Assembly (NCBI GenBank): GCA_041664965.1
Contig: JBAYJT010000037.1
Span: forward strand, 1-16,117
DNA length: 16,117 nucleotides
Direction of reading: 5' to 3'
Source of the DNA: JBAYJT01 sp041664965
Lineage (GTDB): Bacteria; Pseudomonadota; Gammaproteobacteria; UBA9339
The first letter of the stretch is position 1. Each line of letters starts with the position of its first letter. Position numbers and translations under genes: made by a program. The notes beneath the pieces are model-generated. The model was not told where the DNA came from, did no database searches, and worked only from the letters and a program-made list of their open reading frames with translations. This document shows, in pieces, positions 1-7,037 of the stretch.

Positions 1-1
1 A

Positions 2-91
2 GTTGGTGAGAGAGGTAATTGGGGTATTGTTGAACGATATGTAAAGAATCAGGGACAGAACTTACAGGATGCGCAGTTGCGCCTCTTTTAA
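2..91 (+). CDS. 3' end of a probable IS200-like (Y1) transposase, truncated by window edge
   Basis: An open frame runs in from the left edge and ends at TAA 89-91, giving 29 C-terminal residues. They contain the stretch VERYVKNQGQ and end in LRLF. A segment of the form ERY(I/V)xNQ near the C-terminus is typical of Y1 (HUH) transposases of the IS200 and REP-associated groups. A GC-rich hairpin with one bulged base begins three bases after the stop, as expected at the right end of such elements. The catalytic HUH motif and tyrosine would lie outside the window, so the family assignment rests on this short tail and the adjacent hairpin. It could be the end of another gene followed by a terminator. 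Confidence 0.42.
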   Translation, partial: VGERGNWGIVERYVKNQGQNLQDAQLRLF

Positions 92-93
92 TA

Positions 94-114
94 CCCCGTC
101 GGCTTGCCGCGGGG
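94..114 (+). repeat. Imperfect hairpin with bulged T, probable IS200-type end or terminator
   Basis: CCCCG (94-98) pairs with CGGGG (110-114) and CGGC (100-103) pairs with GCCG (106-109), leaving T99 bulged and a very small loop. Hairpins with a single unpaired base are the ends recognised by Y1 transposases. The sequence then runs into GAATTTTATT, so it could also end transcription of the preceding gene. Pairing is seen directly; the role is inferred. Confidence 0.5.
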
Positions 115-141
115 AATTTTATTACTACTAGTATAATAGAC

Positions 142-252
142 TCACCCCTCAACCTCCACCGGATTGATATGTCAAGGCGCAGTCGGAAGAGAACTTGCAC
201 ATGCAGGCAGTGATTAGTACTGAAAATTTAGCCCAGGCTATTGGGTCGAACC
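142..252 (-). pseudogene. glgP: Decayed 3'-end remnant of glgP (second copy)
   Basis: Read on the minus strand, this segment encodes AWAKFSVLITACMCKFSSDC, matching GlgP residues 795-815 of the intact gene (AWTKMSILNTARMGKFSSDR). A deletion of about 22 bases then shifts the frame, after which HINPVEVEG followed by a stop reappears exactly as in intact GlgP. The last 28 bases before the stop (144-171) are identical to 10310-10337, while the rest has drifted. Weaker similarity continues to about 252, into the last codons of the U-box gene whose stop is at 238-240. It is non-functional. It sits in the same orientation as the intact gene and about 10.2 kb from it, so the two copies are direct repeats around the accessory block. 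Confidence 0.85.
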
Positions 253-915
253 CATTTTCCCAACTTTAACTTGGTTTTGCTTGGCAGAAGACATGCTTTC
301 TGTTTTTTCTTTTAGTATCGCATGTATTCGTATCTGTAAAGCTAAATTAGTCGGCAATGTCCTGGGATTTCCCAAAGGTATGTTTCGATTCATCGGACAA
401 CTAGCTCCACCTGCATAATAATAACTTTGCAAAGCTGATCTCTCATATGAATGCCCACTAGCCGTTTGAACTGGGTCTTTCATTACAGTTCTATCAATAG
501 GACAAAAAACATCTTTTGGCAATTCATCAATGTTACCACGCTCTTCCAAGATCGCAGCTAGACCACTTATTTTGCCAGCTAGTGCATATGGGTCGATTCT
601 ATTGCTAAAAAATGCATTCGTGGATAATGTTCCAGTTGCATGCTGACTTCGCAATAGCTCTCTATCTCTTCTTATACGTTCAATTGCTGTTCTTGTTTGG
701 AGAACTATGGGGTCGTTTCTAGCGCTTAAACGTAATTTAATAAAAAAATCATCTAATTTTTCTTTTATTATGAGGCAGCAAATTAATCCAGTTACACAAC
801 TAGTAATAATGCTACCTCTGTCTTTCTCTTCGTAGAATAATAAACTTGCTATTGTTCCAGTCAAGCCTGCCAAACCAGAACCAACTATTTTAACTGTGTT
901 TTCAAATGTAAACAT
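238..915 (-). CDS. Membrane-anchored U-box protein, probable E3 ubiquitin ligase
   Basis: 225 aa. Residues 8-27 and 35-51 are two hydrophobic, membrane-spanning-like segments. A charged, probably helical region (55-95) follows, and residues 132-203 form a U-box. Its landmarks are visible: FCPI at 137-140, DPV at 147-149, the GHSYER block at 154-159, CP at 173-174, and the TLPTN motif near 186-190 where U-boxes carry L-x-x-N. The Trp usual in the second helix is Tyr here. A U-box is a zinc-free RING-like fold that binds ubiquitin-loaded E2 enzymes; bacteria lack ubiquitin, so the expected partner is a host E2. The start has GAGG nine bases upstream. This is the last gene of a six-gene run, 19 bp after the U-box/OTU gene, and its 3' end lies in the glgP remnant. 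Ligase activity is inferred. Confidence 0.85.
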   Translation of the reverse strand: MFTFENTVKIVGSGLAGLTGTIASLLFYEEKDRGSIITSCVTGLICCLIIKEKLDDFFIKLRLSARNDPIVLQTRTAIERIRRDRELLRSQHATGTLSTNAFFSNRIDPYALAGKISGLAAILEERGNIDELPKDVFCPIDRTVMKDPVQTASGHSYERSALQSYYYAGGASCPMNRNIPLGNPRTLPTNLALQIRIHAILKEKTESMSSAKQNQVKVGKMGSTQ

Positions 916-934
916 AGTTGAAACCTCATTATTA

Positions 935-2455
935 TTAGTTTGAACACGGCAAATTTTGATTTACTTGTGTAGATGCACTAATTGTAGTCGCAGCAGTACT
1001 TGGCGGTTGAGAAAATATTCCACTGGAACTAAAACTAGAACCAGATACTGAAGGTGGCGTTTGGCGTTGTCGCAAGGTAGATTGGGTAGAACTTTGAGCA
1101 CTAATTTCTGCTAGTGGTCTTATTCCTAAACGTGCAAAGTGGCCATTAGCATATAATATATCTATGCGTTGTTCTGCCCTTGGGTGATTATATCTTGGAA
1201 AATTCACATTAGGAGTTCCGTCTATCCTGTCTTGCCAAATATACAAATCAGAGCGCAGTACATTAGCTAAAGCTTGTAGCACACATGGATGTGCACAACC
1301 GTGATCAATACGACGGTCGCGCACATCATAGTCGAGATAACCTTGCACTGCTACCAAATCTTCTGCAAAAACCTGTAAATTTGTAGTTGCTGACTGTGAG
1401 CTCGCACCCGCTGCTTGGCGGTAGTTATCAAATGCTCGACGTAAACCTTCACTCAGTTGTTGGTGATCGCGTAAATGGTTAATAAAGTTTTGTGTAAGCA
1501 GTGTTTCTTGAACTACGGGGCGCAATAAATCTCGTATACTAACAATATTTTCACTAAGACGTTGATGGGCTATTGCTCTAGTTAGACCAATAGCTTCATA
1601 ACCGCAATTATTCTCTCCTAATTGACTTGTGTTACTCGTGCCTTGATTATTAGTCGAAACTGATGAAGTAGCCGGGGGTGTTGTAGTTGCAGTTCTTGTA
1701 GATGACACAGAAGAATTTGAGCTTGAATTAGCTCGAGGAAACGTAGGAAAGTTTTCTTCTTCTGCTAAGTGTGGATTTCTTGCCAAAAACTCTTGTATTA
1801 GCGCATAAAGTTGTTGATTTCTTGGCAAAAGCTGTGGGTTTCCGTGAACCAAGAGATCTGTAAGTGGGCATCTGAAATTTCCATTAATATCGTGAGTACT
1901 GTTATACCAATCAACGATAGCCGCTCTTTCATACGAAATTCCACTGCTCAGTACTACTGGATCTCTCATGATTGTATGACGGATAGAACATTTCATCCAT
2001 TCTTCCAATCCTTCTAATTGATGCGGCGTTTCTGCAGTGGCTCGAGGTTGGCTTGTCGCTTCTGGTGCTCCATTTTGTTGTCTTTGTTCTTGTCGTCGCA
2101 TCGTCTCGAACTGTCTTATCATATTTTCTAAAGTTTGAATGCTAGCTTTTGCTCTCACTACTCCCACAACCGCTCCAGTTCCATACCCAAGAGCTGATCC
2201 AACACCATATCCTAAAGAAATTGCGCTTACTAAAGCAACTCCACCAGCTACATTCAAACCGGGTACGCCACTGACTGCACACAGAGCAGCAGCTCCCCCT
2301 AAAGCTCCTATTGGTCCTCCAATTTTTGCATATTTCCCTCCACACACTCTGATCTCTTCCGATTTAAGCTGTCTTTTTCCTTCCTCTGTTACCATTGCTT
2401 GTGCTCCCGCTAATGCTTCATTCACAGATACATTTGGTTGAGTATTAAATGTCAT
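935..2455 (-). CDS. U-box and OTU-like cysteine protease fusion protein
   Basis: 506 aa. Residues 45-100 are Gly/Ala-rich and hydrophobic with GxxxG spacing, likely a membrane-inserting hairpin, and 103-127 is a short Gln/Arg-rich helix. Residues 148-226 form a U-box: C156, DPV 165-167, GISYER 172-177, W183, CP 196-197 and LLPRN 209-213. A Ser/Thr/Pro linker (240-278) leads to an OTU-like domain (about 279-447). Its GENNCGYEAIG segment places C284 like the nucleophile of DGNCxFxA, and DILYANGHFARL places H439 like the OTU histidine. A second Ser/Thr/Gln-rich stretch forms the tail. U-boxes promote ubiquitin transfer and OTU proteases remove ubiquitin, so both activities may sit on one chain. 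The Asp usually before the Cys is not conserved, so the OTU call is less secure than the U-box. The start has GGAG eight bases upstream. Confidence 0.8.
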   Translation of the reverse strand: MTFNTQPNVSVNEALAGAQAMVTEEGKRQLKSEEIRVCGGKYAKIGGPIGALGGAAALCAVSGVPGLNVAGGVALVSAISLGYGVGSALGYGTGAVVGVVRAKASIQTLENMIRQFETMRRQEQRQQNGAPEATSQPRATAETPHQLEGLEEWMKCSIRHTIMRDPVVLSSGISYERAAIVDWYNSTHDINGNFRCPLTDLLVHGNPQLLPRNQQLYALIQEFLARNPHLAEEENFPTFPRANSSSNSSVSSTRTATTTPPATSSVSTNNQGTSNTSQLGENNCGYEAIGLTRAIAHQRLSENIVSIRDLLRPVVQETLLTQNFINHLRDHQQLSEGLRRAFDNYRQAAGASSQSATTNLQVFAEDLVAVQGYLDYDVRDRRIDHGCAHPCVLQALANVLRSDLYIWQDRIDGTPNVNFPRYNHPRAEQRIDILYANGHFARLGIRPLAEISAQSSTQSTLRQRQTPPSVSGSSFSSSGIFSQPPSTAATTISASTQVNQNLPCSN

Positions 2456-2494
2456 TTTTCTTCTCCAATTTTCAAAATAAAAAATATTTTTCTC

Positions 2495-2887
2495 TTACTT
2501 CTTCATTAAAGCAGCTCTTAGCTGTGTTTCCGCATAGGTTGCTGGGTTTTTAGAAGTTCCAGGTAAATTGCGAATCATTTCTTGTGCCTGGGGTGACAAT
2601 TGACGGAACTCTCTTGCTTGTTGTTCTTTGGCAGCTCTTGAGAAAGCTGCTAGCTGCTCTGAAGAAAATGTAGGTTCATTTTCGTTAAGAGATCCTGTAT
2701 GAAAAAGGAGAGAAGAAGCTGTTCCCATACCGCTTACTACTTTAGATGCAGTTGGACCTATAACGCTCTTAGCTACATGAGCTGCTCCTTCCCAAGCGGC
2801 GTGTTCTACTGCGTGTGGTAAAATGTGGCCAAGTGTTTCTTTAGCTGTGTGAAAAAAGCTGTTATGGCCATTGTTATTGTTGTACAT
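2495..2887 (-). CDS. Small helical protein of unknown function
   Basis: 130 aa from the ATG at 2887, chosen because GAGGAA lies seven bases upstream; a GTG 15 bases earlier would add five residues but would itself include that ribosome site. The protein starts MYNNNNGH, then has His/Ala-rich amphipathic helix (about 10-45), a small-residue hydrophobic stretch (IGPTASKVVSGMGTASSLLF) and a charged, Gln/Arg-rich helical C-terminal half ending in MKK. No signal peptide or known domain is recognised. It lies between the coiled-coil protein and the U-box/OTU fusion with gaps of 24 and 39 bp, so it is probably co-expressed. A chaperone or adaptor role for its neighbours is possible but has no direct support. 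Confidence 0.7.
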   Translation of the reverse strand: MYNNNNGHNSFFHTAKETLGHILPHAVEHAAWEGAAHVAKSVIGPTASKVVSGMGTASSLLFHTGSLNENEPTFSSEQLAAFSRAAKEQQAREFRQLSPQAQEMIRNLPGTSKNPATYAETQLRAALMKK

Positions 2888-2911
2888 TTTTAAATTCCTC
2901 ACTGTTTTGAT

Positions 2912-3817
2912 TTAAAAATTAGGTTGAACCAACCTGTGTGTTTTGTATTCTGCAAGACATGGTATTACTCTTTCTTTAAAGATTTCTGTATTCATCTGTA
3001 CACTTGATAGTTCTCTCTCACTAAAATTGCATCCGGATAGAGATAAAAAGCCAGGGAACTTGGTGTTGTAATAATACATAAATTGATTGTATTCGTTTTT
3101 AGTAAGTTGCAAATGAAGGATTATGGTAGGTTGTTGCTCGTAACGTGATGGATTTTGTTGGTTGTACGATTGTGGTTGTCTACTATGTATGTTAGCCATA
3201 TCAACCAGCAATTGTTCAACCATGGTGCCATTTCTTATATCGTTGCTATAATTCAATCCCAACTCTTCCACTAATTTATTTTTTAGGTCAAATAGTGTAC
3301 GGTTGCTAAATGGTGTAGGCTTGGGTACAAAGAAAATGGCAGATGTTGATGAACTAGATGACGAGCCAGTTCTTATTTCTTGAGCAATAGTTTGGTTTCT
3401 AGTGTTCGCACTTGTATTGCTTCTGGGATGTTGAATTCTTTGATTTTCTTCTTCTAGCTCCTGTATGTGTTGTTGCTGTGCTTGTATTTGTTGTCGTTGC
3501 AATTGTGTTATCGTTTCTAGCTGTTCCATTCTTTGCGCTTGTGCCGGATTTGGTACTGCCTGCGGTAGCTGGGCTACTACTGGCGGAACTATTGGCGGTG
3601 GCGGGGGGGCGGGAGGAGGGTTTACTTGTGTTCGAGATCTAGATAACCTTTCCATTGCCCATTCTGTCCCCAAATTTACGGCCGCTTGGGCAAGTACAAC
3701 TTTTATGTTTTCACTAGTTACAACATTACGTGCTCCATTCTTAATCGCGCTCCATATTACTGTACTAGCAGTCGTTAGTATGAACGCTCGGTTTGGTGTT
3801 TGTGCGTGTTTTGGCAT
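2912..3817 (-). CDS. Proline-rich, coiled-coil protein of unknown function
   Basis: 301 aa. The N-terminal 55 residues are mildly hydrophobic and helical. Residues 67-79 are an almost pure proline run (NPPPAPPPPPIVPP), and 92-130 a Gln/Glu-rich segment with coiled-coil character. A poly-Ser linker (151-158) follows. The C-terminal 135 residues look folded, with predicted-looking strands (TIILHLQLT) and aromatic patches (FMYYYNTKFPGF), but match no family I recognise. Proline runs of this kind bind profilin, EVH1, SH3 or WW modules in eukaryotes, which would fit a protein acting in a host cell; that is inference. AGAGGA seven bases before the ATG supports the start. It shares a hydrophobic/Q-rich/coiled-coil plan with the upstream gene. 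Confidence 0.72.
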   Translation of the reverse strand: MPKHAQTPNRAFILTTASTVIWSAIKNGARNVVTSENIKVVLAQAAVNLGTEWAMERLSRSRTQVNPPPAPPPPPIVPPVVAQLPQAVPNPAQAQRMEQLETITQLQRQQIQAQQQHIQELEEENQRIQHPRSNTSANTRNQTIAQEIRTGSSSSSSTSAIFFVPKPTPFSNRTLFDLKNKLVEELGLNYSNDIRNGTMVEQLLVDMANIHSRQPQSYNQQNPSRYEQQPTIILHLQLTKNEYNQFMYYYNTKFPGFLSLSGCNFSERELSSVQMNTEIFKERVIPCLAEYKTHRLVQPNF

Positions 3818-3859
3818 AAAAAAATCCTCTATAAAATTGTGGTAATTAAAAAAATAGTA

Positions 3860-4396
3860 TTAGTTTAGATGTGGCTGTAGATTTAGGACGTGCGGTTGTT
3901 GCTGTTGTTCCGCCACATTGCCATAATGCCTTGGCTGTTGTCTTTCACCGGGAAAGAAGACAAATTGTATAGGCGGATGAAACTCTTCCCGTTCTAATGG
4001 TCTTATAATCCTCGGTTGTTGCTGTAATTGTCTTCTCAGGTCATCTATCTCTGCATTTAAGTCATTTATTTGTTCTTGTGCATTTTGATTTACTAACGGT
4101 TGTCTCGGTTCTCTTATTTGTTCTGCCAAAACTGCTACTGGTTGTACTGCCTCCGCTTGAGGAGGCTGCGGTTGTTGTGGTTGTTCCTGTTGCGCAGCTC
4201 GTTCTCTTCTATTGCTAAGAATTGCTACAACAAGGGGTACCGAAGCAGTTATGCTACTTGCTATCGCCATTCCGATAATTTCTATTCTTTTATTTTCTAG
4301 TTCCATCCTGCGTGCTCTAGCGTTATGATGTGTCTCAAATATGCTAATGCCTGCGGAAATTACGGTTTTAAGTATAGTTGGAATGTGTTGCGTCAT
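3860..4396 (-). CDS. Membrane-anchored Gln/Pro-rich coiled-coil protein, unknown function
   Basis: 178 aa. A basic, helical N-terminus (1-38) leads to a single hydrophobic segment at about 39-61 (IIGMAIASSITASVPLVVAIL), followed by an arginine cluster (NRRER). Then comes a Gln/Pro/Ala-rich stretch (68-90), a short coiled coil (about 103-127, NDLNAEIDDLRRQLQQQ) and a Gln/His/Pro-rich tail. The arginines just after the hydrophobic segment suggest that side stays in the cytoplasm if it is inserted. No domain is recognised. The ribosome site is weak (GAGTG about ten bases upstream). It is spaced 42 bp from the next gene in the minus-strand run. The Gln tracts use mixed CAA and CAG codons, which argues against recent slippage. 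Confidence 0.68.
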   Translation of the reverse strand: MTQHIPTILKTVISAGISIFETHHNARARRMELENKRIEIIGMAIASSITASVPLVVAILSNRRERAAQQEQPQQPQPPQAEAVQPVAVLAEQIREPRQPLVNQNAQEQINDLNAEIDDLRRQLQQQPRIIRPLEREEFHPPIQFVFFPGERQQPRHYGNVAEQQQQPHVLNLQPHLN

Positions 4397-4448
4397 ATTT
4401 ATATTGCACTCAACTTTATGATTAATAATGAATATTATTTCTTCACTC

Positions 4449-4715
4449 CTAATATTTAAAACTTAGGTTTACTGAAAAAGTACTGTGGCCGTGGGTATCG
4501 ACTGAACCTTGTGCTCCAAAGCTAGTCGATGGTGAGATGTTTTTCTCTATTCCCCCTGAAAAGCTTGTACTTCCAGGTTTTTTGAAAAAGTTACCGCTCA
4601 CAGTGGTTGATTGGCCACTATAGCTTCCATAAGCTCCACCTCCAGTTAAATGTCCTGAATTGTTGCTTGTGATGAAGGGTGTGATGTTTGCTTTTTGTGG
4701 GTTGTTGTAAGACAT
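4449..4715 (-). CDS. Small Gly/Ser-rich beta-type protein, first gene of the minus-strand operon
   Basis: 88 aa from the ATG at 4715, which has GGAG seven bases upstream; the frame is open to 4760 but no better start is seen. The N-terminus MSYNNPQK echoes the MYNNNNGH start of the small protein three genes downstream. The rest is Gly/Ser/Thr-rich with alternating aromatic and polar residues (SGNFFKKPGSTSFSGGIEKN, then a block ending SVNLSFKY). This suggests short beta strands, and the aromatic C-terminus resembles attacin-type glycine-rich peptides or an outer-membrane strand. No signal peptide is present. It is the promoter-proximal gene of the run and lies opposite the TIR gene. Function unknown; the attacin comparison is by eye only. 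Confidence 0.65.
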   Translation of the reverse strand: MSYNNPQKANITPFITSNNSGHLTGGGAYGSYSGQSTTVSGNFFKKPGSTSFSGGIEKNISPSTSFGAQGSVDTHGHSTFSVNLSFKY

Positions 4716-4832
4716 AATTTTCTCCGTTAAAGTTGTTGAAGACCTTGCAATAACGCGCAATATTACATAGTCTTGTAAAAAAAGAATGGGTAAAAAATAC
4801 CCAATTTTGAAATTTCAAGATGGAGTTTTAAT
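4716..4832. promoter_or_regulatory. Divergent control region with 6-bp palindrome
   Basis: This 117-bp gap separates the two divergent accessory operons and must hold both promoters. A perfect inverted repeat, TGGGTAAAAAATACCCA, lies at 4787-4803 (6-bp arms, A5 spacer). It is a candidate operator, possibly for the LuxR-type regulator of the same block, or a weak hairpin. Convincing -35/-10 pairs are not evident on either strand. The ribosome sites are GGAG at 4822-4825 for the TIR gene and GGAG at about 4723-4726 (complement) for the small Gly/Ser gene. Confidence 0.4.
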
Positions 4833-7001
4833 ATGCTTAGTTCGTCTTCGTCTAGTTCCACCACTTCAAGCAGTAGCCCCAGTGGTTCTTCTTCGTCAGT
4901 GTCGTCAGAAACGACCTGGAAAGAACACGCTCTTCGTTTAGAGCAAATGACTTTACACAATGGCATCTTGCGTGATGTTTTTGTGGCATTTTTATCTGAA
5001 GTCCATAGCGTTGTAGTTGCACAAGCTTTTTCACAACCGAAAGTATTTTTTAGTTATGCTTGGCCTTGTTTTAAAGATGAAGAGTGGACTATCGATTTTA
5101 TTAAAACATTGGCCGAAGATTTGGGAAAAGTTGGTATAGATGTTTTGCTTGACAGAAACCGTAGCAGATTTGGATACAACACAGAAGTTTACATGCGCGA
5201 AGGAATAGAGCAAAGTACACATGTAATTCTTTTTGGAACAAATTCTCTACTACATAAGTACCAAAACACAGGCGGTACAGCTTCTATTTGTACCGAACTT
5301 AGTCTAATTGAAAAGAAACGTAGGCAAGAAGCTCAAGGTTCAGCTTCCCAAGAAAAAAACTCATTTATAATACCTGTGATATTAAGTGGAAGGATCAATA
5401 CAGCATTACCTCCTGATTATGAAAGATATACAGCTATAGAAGATTTTTCTAGTAATGGCGAATTCCAAGAAGGACGCAAAAGTTATTTTCTACTCTTGAA
5501 GGAGTTGATCAACCATTTATACCAAAAACGCAGATCAAACTTAATTTTAGACCCCATATGGCACAACTTTGAGAAAAATGTATTTACATTATGTGGGGGA
5601 TTCTCTATAGAAAGGGGACTTACTAGAGCTAATATTGAAAGTTTCTTGCCCCAAGAAAAAGCCACAAAAGAACAAGAAGCTCAACTACAAGAAACCCAAG
5701 GAAGTGTTTTGTTACAAGAATTAATACAAAACAGCAAATCAAGTCCATCGCTAAACCAAACAGGGCAGTCCGTTTCTGTTGTTTCTAGTTTAGGAACATC
5801 TCTTTCTAGCAGCTCATCTAGTTCAAATGCACCTTTAATCGCATCGTCCATGACAAGTTCAGTGATAGAAGAAGCTGGGCAATTACAAGAGACTATAAAA
5901 CGTTCGATAGACGAAGATAGATTAGAGGCTGCTAGAAGATTGCAACAAGAAGCAGTAAATAGAGGAGAAAGGCCTATTAGCTCTGTACCAGGCATTTTTA
6001 GTTCTTCATCATCTAATTTGGGAGGTGGGTCGATTGCTATAGCAAGGAACCAAACAACTCTGCTAAGTCAAAGATTACCTGCTGCATCGAGCACTACTAC
6101 TTCTTCTAGTATAAAAGGATTGCGACATGTTCAATTGCAAGGCAACCATACGCTATACAGAGCATTATCACTATCTCTTTATGGAAATGAAGACTTATCT
6201 CGCCTACGTTTAGATATCGGAAATACAATGGAAAACCAAACTGGGTACCTTGAACAGCAAAAGAAGATAGGATGCCCCGACGTAGAATGGCCATTAGCTC
6301 CCAATCAAACAATGGAGGATTTTGTAAAATGTCTTAAAGAAAACAGTCCGTTAGCTTTAGACTTTGGTGTTGGGGCATTAAACAGATATTCTCTTTTGGG
6401 CAATAATTGGATATTTGTTATAGGCCCAGACTCTAGGATAAAAGATCTCTCAAACATAATGCTAGGTTCTCAACCAAGAATAAATCCCATATTCGTTTAT
6501 GAAAATCAAGGACATTATGATGCATTATTACTAGAATCGGGAGCAAATGCTCGCGCAATATTAGCACATTTAATTCAAACCCAAGCGCCTTGCAATTCTC
6601 CTCGTGACAGGTTTTATGATTCAGTGCGCTTTTTGCTAGGACAAAATAGCCCCTCTCAATCAAGTCAACAATCATCTGGCCTCAATGTCTATAATCATGG
6701 CGCTGTAGCTATTGCATCAACTGCTCTTAGTTCAGTACCAATAAATATAAGAAAAGGAGGTCAATTTAATGTACATAGTGGTGCTACATTTTTTCAACGA
6801 CAAATCGGATCCACTACTATCCATCCACATGGAGAACTGAACGTTCAGGGTACAGTCATGAATAGTGGACCAATAGATGTGCTAGGAGGAACAGCCAATG
6901 TTCTGGCAGGTGGGGAATTTCACAATCAGGGTACAATAAACATTGGAACATCCGAAGAACAGCATCACAGTTCTAGCAACATCTCTAGTACTCCAAACTA
7001 A
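4833..7001 (+). CDS. TIR/SEFIR-like, degenerate OTU-like and beta-solenoid multidomain protein
   Basis: 722 aa. A Ser/Thr tract (3-28), written with mixed codons, precedes a TIR/SEFIR-like domain (about 69-200). Its strand A is KVFFSYAWP, followed by GIDVLLDRNR, then EQSTHVILFGTNSL. SICTELSLIE puts E155 where TIR-family NAD hydrolases have their catalytic Glu. Ser/Gln-rich, partly coiled linkers (270-425) lead to an OTU-like region (about 430-570). There LQGNHTLYRALSLSLYGNED follows the shape of DGNCLFRALSxxLYG, but the Cys position is Thr440 and the preceding Asp is missing, while FVYENQGHYDALLLE keeps the OTU His (H561). Residues 617-706 repeat GxFNVxxG / GxLNVxG patterns, as in a beta-solenoid. 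Likely NADase signalling or effector activity with a non-catalytic ubiquitin-binding module; function is inferred. GGAG seven bases upstream supports the start. Confidence 0.78.
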   Translation: MLSSSSSSSTTSSSSPSGSSSSVSSETTWKEHALRLEQMTLHNGILRDVFVAFLSEVHSVVVAQAFSQPKVFFSYAWPCFKDEEWTIDFIKTLAEDLGKVGIDVLLDRNRSRFGYNTEVYMREGIEQSTHVILFGTNSLLHKYQNTGGTASICTELSLIEKKRRQEAQGSASQEKNSFIIPVILSGRINTALPPDYERYTAIEDFSSNGEFQEGRKSYFLLLKELINHLYQKRRSNLILDPIWHNFEKNVFTLCGGFSIERGLTRANIESFLPQEKATKEQEAQLQETQGSVLLQELIQNSKSSPSLNQTGQSVSVVSSLGTSLSSSSSSSNAPLIASSMTSSVIEEAGQLQETIKRSIDEDRLEAARRLQQEAVNRGERPISSVPGIFSSSSSNLGGGSIAIARNQTTLLSQRLPAASSTTTSSSIKGLRHVQLQGNHTLYRALSLSLYGNEDLSRLRLDIGNTMENQTGYLEQQKKIGCPDVEWPLAPNQTMEDFVKCLKENSPLALDFGVGALNRYSLLGNNWIFVIGPDSRIKDLSNIMLGSQPRINPIFVYENQGHYDALLLESGANARAILAHLIQTQAPCNSPRDRFYDSVRFLLGQNSPSQSSQQSSGLNVYNHGAVAIASTALSSVPINIRKGGQFNVHSGATFFQRQIGSTTIHPHGELNVQGTVMNSGPIDVLGGTANVLAGGEFHNQGTINIGTSEEQHHSSSNISSTPN

Positions 7002-7037
7002 TGCAGTATTGTCTGACTGTCTAATAAAGTGTCATTT

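Noticed and set aside
2139..2441. 100-aa plus-strand frame opposite the U-box/OTU gene
   Set aside because: Antisense to the Gly/Ala-rich segment of a well-supported gene; composition mirrors it and no ribosome site is present.
3412..3845. Plus-strand Cys/Val/Leu-rich frames opposite the proline-rich protein
   Set aside because: They are antisense readings of Gln and Pro codons; low complexity and overlapping each other in two frames.
4787..4803. Intrinsic terminator
   Set aside because: The stem is only 6 bp and AT-rich at the loop, with no strong T-run; its site between divergent genes makes an operator more likely.
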